A stretch of 64,000 bases of DNA from Echinarachnius parma. Its lineage: Eukaryota; Echinodermata; Echinoidea; Clypeasteroida; Echinarachniidae. The translations under genes and the position numbers were made by a program. Each line of letters opens with the position of its first letter. Position 1 is the first letter of the stretch. Positions 57,553 to 64,000 of the stretch are shown in pieces. Below the pieces are notes generated by a model. It had not been told where the DNA came from. It ran no database searches and worked only from the letters and a program-made list of their open reading frames with translations. The stretch covers positions 62,001 to 126,000 of the forward strand of contig JBAMJV010004002.1 in NCBI GenBank assembly GCA_037951105.1. The letters run 5' to 3'.

Positions 57553-57714
57553 GTAACACAACTCTCGACACTAGCACCTGCCCTAGTGCCCGGGGCGCGA
57601 AATTTTGTTTCCCAAACAGGTTTACTATGGCACTAACGCATAAGGTATGCCCGTTTAATTGGAATCGGGCGACTTGAATGGAGACTAATGCGCGCGTATT
57701 CAATTCGAGTTATA

Positions 57715-57850
57715 AATATACTTATAGCCACTAAATCGGACCTATAGCCACTAAATCTGACCTATAGCCACTAAATCTGACCTATAGCCACTAATCTGAC
57801 CTATAGCCACCAAATTAGGGTTAGGGTTAGGGTTTAGGTTAGGGTATATC
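57715..57850 (-). repeat. Second interstitial telomeric array with the same satellite
   Basis: Four to five units of ACCTATAGCCACTAAATCTG (57725-57810), then TTAGGGTTAGGGTTAGGG with one irregular TTTAGG unit (57813-57846). Same two parts as 24088-24240 but in inverse orientation; TIRs not seen here. Confidence 0.88.
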
Positions 57851-57934
57851 CCCCGAAACTAAGACAAAACCCCTTCTGTTCCGCCTCGAATCAAGCGACT
57901 CACTGGCGCAATTGGATGCGTACCAGCTTTCTCA

Positions 57935-58101
57935 TGACATGATGTTGGGCCATTGTCGGAAAATGACGTTATGCCAATATATCACAAAAATGACGTCGTG
58001 ACGATGTTGGGCTGGCGGACATTTTAACCTCGAGCCAACGGCGATATGCCGACATCCGGCAACCAAATTCCGACATCGGCCCGACGTCAGGTGGCTAGCT
58101 G
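57935..58101 (-). mobile_element. Solo end of the GACGTT fold-back element
   Basis: GATGTTGGGCCATTGTCGG ... GACGTCAGGTGGCTAGCTGG, as at the right end of the 40202-45136 complex. No left partner nearby. Confidence 0.8.
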
Positions 58102-58243
58102 GGATGTGCCATCCTAAATGTCCAAAAGAACATTTTCCACTTCATGTTTCCATAATTTATCTTCAACTCCTATACTCGCGTGTCAGAGCAAAATATTTTA
58201 ATAAGCGCTTTACTTTTCTAAGAGCAAATAACATATTTGATCG

Positions 58244-59510
58244 TAGGGGTGGCGTCAAAACTATCACTGTCGTCCTACCGCAGGATCCCGCTTGGGCCCG
58301 AGCCTGGCCGATCGGCTGGGCGCGGTATACCGCAGAGCGCTTGAGAACGATTTGTTTCCCCCAATCCCCTGCAGGAGGACGGGAATGTACATTCATGGTC
58401 CTACCGCGGGGGAACGATATCGTTCCGCCGCGGGATGCCGCGCCCAGCTAGCTAGCCAGGGTCGATCCGACCCACACGTACATGTACGTCGGTGGTTTCA
58501 CGTGTACTGCAACATACTAGCTGTGCTGATGGCCGTGCCATGCGCGCGCGCCAACCAGGCGGACGTCGCGTCACAGAGTACCATACCAGGTACGATACCA
58601 AATGTGGTATTTGATATAGCGCCGCGTGCGTAGCGCGCACTTCGCTAGCTAGCTAGCTAGCTAGCTAGGCCCGGGCGGCAGGGTGCGTATACCGACGCGG
58701 TTGCCCCGGCGCGGCCCGGCCGGCTGCATGCTAGCTTTCGATGACGTACATTACGATACGTACTACAAGTGTACGCGGATCATGCATGCATGCAATTCAA
58801 ATCCTGAGCTGAGCTAGCTGCGCTGAGGCCTGATCCACAACCAATTTTCAACCTACTTCTTTTCTAAAGTTAGTAAGTTATGTATTTAACGTTTACTGAT
58901 TTGTTTGTATTGAGTTTGTGTAAAAGTTTGTTTTATAAAAATCTACATTCTGATTTGTAATGACAGTGCATGACTTTGACAAGTGCAGACTGCAGGTTTT
59001 GACTTGCTAGTATAGTAGTACCGTAGCTCAACCAGTAACGATCACTTTTTAGTGCAAACAATTTATTGCAAAGAGAAATTATTTTTCATGGACTATCATA
59101 CATCATTGCATTGGAAAGCTAAAATGGTGTAGATTATGAATATTGTAAATGTAGATTCAAACTCATTCCGTCGCTAATACCTTTTACGAACCCCATGGCT
59201 TACGCTCTACACTAGGCCGGTCATAGTCGGTACCGGTGCGCGTGCGTGTATGTAAATTATTTACTTGATGTACGTCCGTGTACACGTGTATGCGCCATGC
59301 GGCAAGAATCGGGAAGCCGCGACCCGCCGCTTTGAGTCCCGCTGGCGGCGGGACGAATTCCTTTCCACAGCTTGTGACAGCTGATCGGGAGGCTGCGGCG
59401 TACCGCGTGGAACGGTCGAACCCGCATGTTCTAATACAAATGCGAGCTCGAATCGTCCCAAGTGGGATCCCGCGGTAGGACGATAGTGATAGTTTTGACG
59501 CCACCCCTTA
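58244..59510. mobile_element. GC-rich TIR element, copy 2
   Basis: TAGGGGTGGCGTCAAAACTA / TTTTGACGCCACCCCTTA ends with CAGGATCCCGCTTGGG and CCCAAGTGGGATCCCG inside. Same organisation as 8147-9349, including an internal CTAGCTAGCTAG array and GTACGTAC palindromes. No ORF of family interest. Confidence 0.82.
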
Positions 59511-60914
59511 TGTATATTAGATTAATAAATGAGAATTGAATATTCATTATAAGTTTTTTCACACTCACATAGAGCAACTAATTAAACTAGATTATCTTTA
59601 TCTCTTTTCACAACACCCATTCAACAAGTCTAACCTAATATTATTTAATAAGTCAAACTACAAATAATTAAATTTACAACTCAACGATGGTGACCAAAAG
59701 TTGCACTCAAATTTACTCCAAAACCAGTCTCTTCTTTCAGGCGAATAATAATCTTTCCAAAATCAAAAGTTAACTGGTTGAACAAACTAATAAAACAAAT
59801 CAGATCTGCAAGTTTAATAAAACGAAACGAACATAAACTGCAGCTGCATGACGAACACATAAAATCACGACTACCCCCTTCAACTATATGACTGTAGTAT
59901 GTTTGCTTGGGTGTGTCTTCGTCCCACAGTTCCTACCACATGTTTATATACAGTCAAACCTGCTAATGCGACCACCTGTCTATAGCGACCACCTGCTCAT
60001 AGCGACCGCTCTCTGGTCCCTCGCTGAAAAATCATGTGTTATTAAAGCTTACTGCGTAATGCGACCACCTGCCTAAGGCGACCAGCGACCACCCCATTTG
60101 GGTCCCGATGTACATATAAACCTGTGTATAGTGACCACAAAATTAGTGCTAAGAGTGACCAAGGCATCAGCTCGGTCGCCTCTGGTCGCTCAGGCTCAAA
60201 TTCTAAGCATTTCAATGCATACAACAAACTTTTACAAATTAATGACAATGAACTTCAGACAGACTTGATTCACCAGGATCGAATGGGTTTACCTCAATTA
60301 AAATGCCAATAACCTACACCACCAATGGCACAGTCATGCATCCATGCACTCAAGTTACCATGCACAGCTCTCTTCCGCTCTCATTTTCTCTCACCATCAA
60401 TGGCACATCCAATCACCAATGCACACACAACACACATACATACTCTCTCTCTCCTCCTGTCTCTCTCAAAGCACCAAGTACAGTTCTATAAAACGCAAAA
60501 AGAACAAGATAAAACAAAAAGAACGTGAATTGTCACCTTCCTATGGACATAGTGAAATCCAGTAATGTCAATTAAATGTGTTGTATTCATTGCTTTGTTT
60601 TTACTGTTTTGCTTTGATTTGTTTTCTTATTGCGTAGGGTTCACACACGGCCTGGAGAACCTGGAAAGTCATGGAATTTCACTTTTTTGTTGTTGCCCAA
60701 GCCTTGACAGTCTGAGAAAATTGTACACTTATTTAATGGGTCACGAAACGTCATGGAATTTCATTTTATCTGCATTTTCTTCAGCACTGAAATGAAAATT
60801 AAGATTTGTAGAACTGCTGGTGGTACATGTTGTGGTATTGCATTGCCGGAACTATATGATATGCGCAGGTTAACCATGTTACGCGGAAGGTGCGAGGCCC
60901 GGTGGTGTCACTAC
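59511..60914. other. Intergenic/intronic stretch with pogo-like TIR fragment
   Basis: 59953-60140 contains CAGTCAAACCTGCTAATGCG and repeated GCGACCACCTG units, resembling MITEs of the pogo group. 60400-60480 is CA/CT-rich. Probably intron of the XDH-like gene if it continues to the right. No exon recognised. Confidence 0.5.
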
Positions 60915-60916
60915 AC

Positions 60917-60947
<31 letters not shown>

Positions 60948-61359
60948 TATCGGTATTTATTGAACAAAATTAACAAGACTGTAGTCCGAGGACTAAAATG
61001 CCTTGCGTACATGAACATATGAACATATATGAATAAATAAATTCCAACACAATACAAATATAATTTAACATCAAAATACAACAAAATAATACATATTTAT
61101 GAAAGCATTTGGCAAGAAAGGCACTAACATTAAAAATGTGATTATTATAATATGCATATTCTCATTTAATTTTAATTTTAATATAACAATAACAAAGAAC
61201 CAATTTACTAATTCGTTACTTACTTTTAGATATGTAATACTAACTAAATATTGAATCTAACAAAGTGTAAATTAATACAGTACATGTATATCTTTTGACA
61301 AATTACAATAATAAGCATCACAAAAATGCAAAAATAAGAGCATGGAAATTATTTAATTA

Positions 61360-62440
61360 AAGGATATCAAATCCCACTATCTATTTTATATCATATTCCT
61401 AACATAAATTAAGTTTATCATACTCAATAACGAGTAGATCTAACAATCAAATGTAATATCAAAAGGGAAGCAATACAGGGTATAAAGATTGAGTAATAAA
61501 ACAAGTCTTAATTCATGTTATATTCCTAACACAAATTAAATTTATCGTAGTCCATTTATACAAAGTACATTAATACAAACTATGTTTAATTACAATTGAG
61601 TAATTCAAAAATTTTAACTTGTATTATATTCTTAGCAGAAATTAAATTTAACATTCAATAGCAAATACAAAGTATCATCAATTCAAATTGAATAATTAAC
61701 TTAATTTTATCTTACATTATATTCTGAACATAAATTAATTTTATCATATTCAATAACAAATACAAGGTAGATTAATACAAAGTATCTTCATATGAAATTG
61801 AGAAATTAAATCATTTTATTATGATCGTTTTCAATAACAGATACAAAGTACATTAATTACTACAAAGTATTTTCAATTAAAAATGAGACTTAATTAAAAA
61901 CGTTCTTATTTTATATTATATTCTGAACATAAAATAATGATATTCAATAACATACAAAACTAATAATCAAATGTAATATGATATAAAAGGAGGCAACAAA
62001 GTATCTTTAAAAAGATTGAGTAATTAAACGAGTTTTAATTTTTTTTATATATTCCTAACACAAATTAAATTGATCGCATTCCATTTATACAAAGTACATT
62101 ATACAAAGTGTCTATAATTAAAGTTGATAATTAACAAGTTTTAATTTGTATTAAAATCTTAACACAAATTAAATTTAACATTCAATAACAACTACAAAGT
62201 ACATTATTACAAAGTATCTTCAATTGAAATTGAATAATTGACTAAGTTTCATTTTATATAATATCCTTAACATGAATTAAATTGATCTTATTTACTAAAA
62301 AAATACAAGGATCATTAATAGTTTACAAAGTATTTTCAATTAAAAATTGAGATTTAATTGAATACATCTTTATTTATAATATATTCTTAATATTTATAAA
62401 TTAAATTGATCATATTCAATAACAGATAAATCTAATGATT
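61360..62440 (-). repeat. Tandem repeats in the retroelement 3' region
   Basis: At least eight spaced occurrences of a block like ATATTCCTAACACAAATTAA followed by a TTTATC/TTGATC unit, and TACAAAGTACATTAATAC, at about 80-130 bp spacing. Confidence 0.7.
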
Positions 62441-62462
62441 AAATGTGATATTAAAAAGTACA

Positions 62463-64000
62463 TTAATTGAGTAATCGAATGAGAGATCGAATCGAGGATT
62501 GCCTATAACGTTGGGTCCGAGTCTGAGGCATATGGAGGATTTGAGAATTCCGTAAATTTAGACCGGTTAAATCAAAACGAGTATGGGGCAATAAATGGCG
62601 ATGACGATCAGAAAGCAAAAGAGATTTAGCAAATTGAGTTAAAATTAAAGTGCGACGATCACAAAGGGTTTCGAGGTTGAACCTTTGTAAAAGAACACGG
62701 TATGAGTCAGACTCGGGCCAACAAATCTTGTTGAGGGCTCTCCTTTGAACATGTTCAATGTGATCACTTTGACTAAAAGTTAGACCAGGGCTCCAAACAG
62801 GGGCAGCAAACTCCAACAGTGGTCATAATATACATGGTAAAAATTAACACTAAATCAAGAATTTTAAAACCATTTCTTTTCAACTTAAAAAGAATAAACA
62901 AACGCCGAGAAGCATTACTGACCATCCGCTTGACCTGTTGGTCCCACTTTAAATCATTTTGGATAATAACCCCAAGAAGTTTAACAACTTCAAGAGGGGA
63001 ACCTTTAATCATAAGTTGCAAAGGAGGAGGAGGCTGTTTAAAAAAGGAAATCTGCATCAATTTACACTTTTCATCTTTTAAATTCATATCATTTAATAAA
63101 CACCAATCAGAATGCATATTAATGTTTGTTTGCATTTGAGATTGCTTAAACTTATGCAAAATTTCTACCAAAGTTAAATCATCAACATATTTCCAACGAT
63201 CAAGATATAAAATTGAAGCATCATTAATCATGATTACAAAAATAATGGGGCCTAATTTAGTACCCTGAGGTACACCGCAAGATGTACGCTCGGAATTGGA
63301 AGTAACACCATGATATCGAACAGTTTGAGAGCGTTGAGAGAGGAAACTACAAATAGTGGGGATGATAGCTCTGTTGACACCAAGCTGAATGAGTTTGTTA
63401 ATTGCTATCGTATGATTGAAGTGGTCGAAGGCCTTGCAGAAATCAACCGCGCAGATGTGAGCGTAGTGGCTAGGAAGATCGAGGCCACTGAGGATCCGGT
63501 CAAGCATATCAATCAGATAGTGGTTAATGGAACTTCCTTTCATGTTTCCAAATTGCTGACGATCAATGGCATGCTTGATGTCATTCATGATGAACTCCGC
63601 AAGGACGTCCTCAAACACGCGAGCGAGGATCGGCGTAATGGAAATGGGCCGAATGTTGTCAAGTGAAGTCACTGGGTTGGTCTTCGGACAAATGGATGCG
63701 ACTTTGAAGGAGTCTGGAAAACACCCGTCAAGTAGACATCGATTGAAGAGATCAGTAAGAGGCTCAGATAACTCGAATGCAAATTCGCGAAACAAACGCA
63801 AAGGTAAATCATTTGGATGAGATGCCTTGAAGACATTCAGGCGACGTAAGCGAGCATACACCTGGTGACGAAGAATTACAGGAGGCAGTGAAGGCGCTGA
63901 AGGCGCTGGAATCCGTGAGGCTGTATCAAGAGGAGGAAGCGATGAACATATCCTGGCAAAGTGACCATTTATTTCGTTGGCTTTATCAAATGGAGATTCA
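62463..64000 (-). CDS. Reverse transcriptase ORF of non-LTR retrotransposon (partial, one frameshift)
   Basis: Open from the right edge down to 62773: NVFKASHPNDLPLRLFREFA (RT-1), NIRPISITPILARVFEDVLA (RT-2), HICAVDFCKAFDHFNH (catalytic Asp), SCGVPQGTKLGPIIFVIMIN (RT-4), KYVDDLT (catalytic Tyr-x-Asp-Asp), LLGVIIQNDLKWDQQV. The C-terminal region (FAAPVWSPGLTFSQSDHIEH) continues in another frame after a one-base shift near 62815. The endonuclease should lie to the right. Recently active family likely; this copy is probably broken unless the shift is a sequencing error. Confidence 0.93.

Larger units (their letters stand above)
60920..64000 (-). mobile_element. Non-LTR retrotransposon (- strand), 5' part off window
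   Basis: The 3' end is the TAGA/TCTA microsatellite at 60920-60948. 61060-62460 is an AT-rich 3' region made of degenerate 100-120 bp repeats (ATTATATTCTTAACACAAAT-like). The RT ORF (62463-64000) runs off the right edge. The simple-repeat tail and RT type suggest an I/jockey-group element. Confidence 0.85.

Overview
This window is animal nuclear DNA: an intron-rich gene on the + strand inside dense, nested transposon debris. About three quarters of one gene of the xanthine dehydrogenase / aldehyde oxidase family (molybdo-flavoenzymes, here XDH-like) can be followed from a start codon at 682 to an exon ending at 57552. The last quarter of the protein lies beyond the right edge. I traced 23 exons with GT..AG borders, and their reading phases agree at every junction but one. 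The vertebrate-type TTAGGG telomere motif, TTAA-flanked MITEs, long fold-back elements and jockey/CR1-like non-LTR retrotransposons suggest a marine invertebrate deuterostome (echinoderm, hemichordate or cephalochordate). That placement is an inference with low certainty; the animal and gene-family calls are firm.

Layout. 1-5.9 kb: exon 1, a TA-flanked TIR element and a 1.7 kb palindrome. 5.9-9.6 kb: exon 2, a TTAA-flanked element carrying two further TTAA MITEs, a GC-rich 1.2 kb TIR element, then exon 3. 12-20.6 kb: exons 4-12 of the Fe-S and FAD domains, with dead tandem exon copies. 22.5-30.9 kb: exons 13-19, interrupted by a 1.4 kb fold-back element, a TIR cassette of interstitial telomeric repeat and a 1 kb hairpin element. 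31-39 kb: a perfect 62-bp-arm palindrome with a 12-bp target duplication, a 2.2 kb TIR element, exon 20 with three dead copies, a hAT-type element with an 8-bp target duplication, and exon 21. 39.5-45.5 kb: a TTAA MITE split by a 5 kb fold-back complex. 46.3-48.9 kb: exons 22 and 23. 49.5-57.3 kb: a 7.8 kb TIR-bounded block containing a decayed non-LTR element (- strand). 57.4 kb: exon 24. 57.6-60.9 kb: a second telomere-repeat array, a fold-back end and a second GC-rich element. 60.9-64 kb: another non-LTR element (- strand) running off the edge.

The most notable biology is in the XDH-like gene. At least six of its exons are accompanied by decayed tandem copies of exon plus flanking intron, and the surviving copy is almost always the 3'-most one. 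The live exons differ from canonical XDH at the molybdenum active site: Gln replaces the catalytic Glu (bovine Glu802 position), whereas the dead copy next door still has Glu. A one-base loss falls on the codon for the substrate-binding Arg (bovine Arg880 position), and frame is restored only if a donor site 4 bases downstream is used. I could not find the small exon for the FAD-binding Val-Val-Gly-Asn-Thr-Glu loop. The gene may be an XDH paralogue with changed chemistry or an early-stage pseudogene; sequence alone cannot decide.
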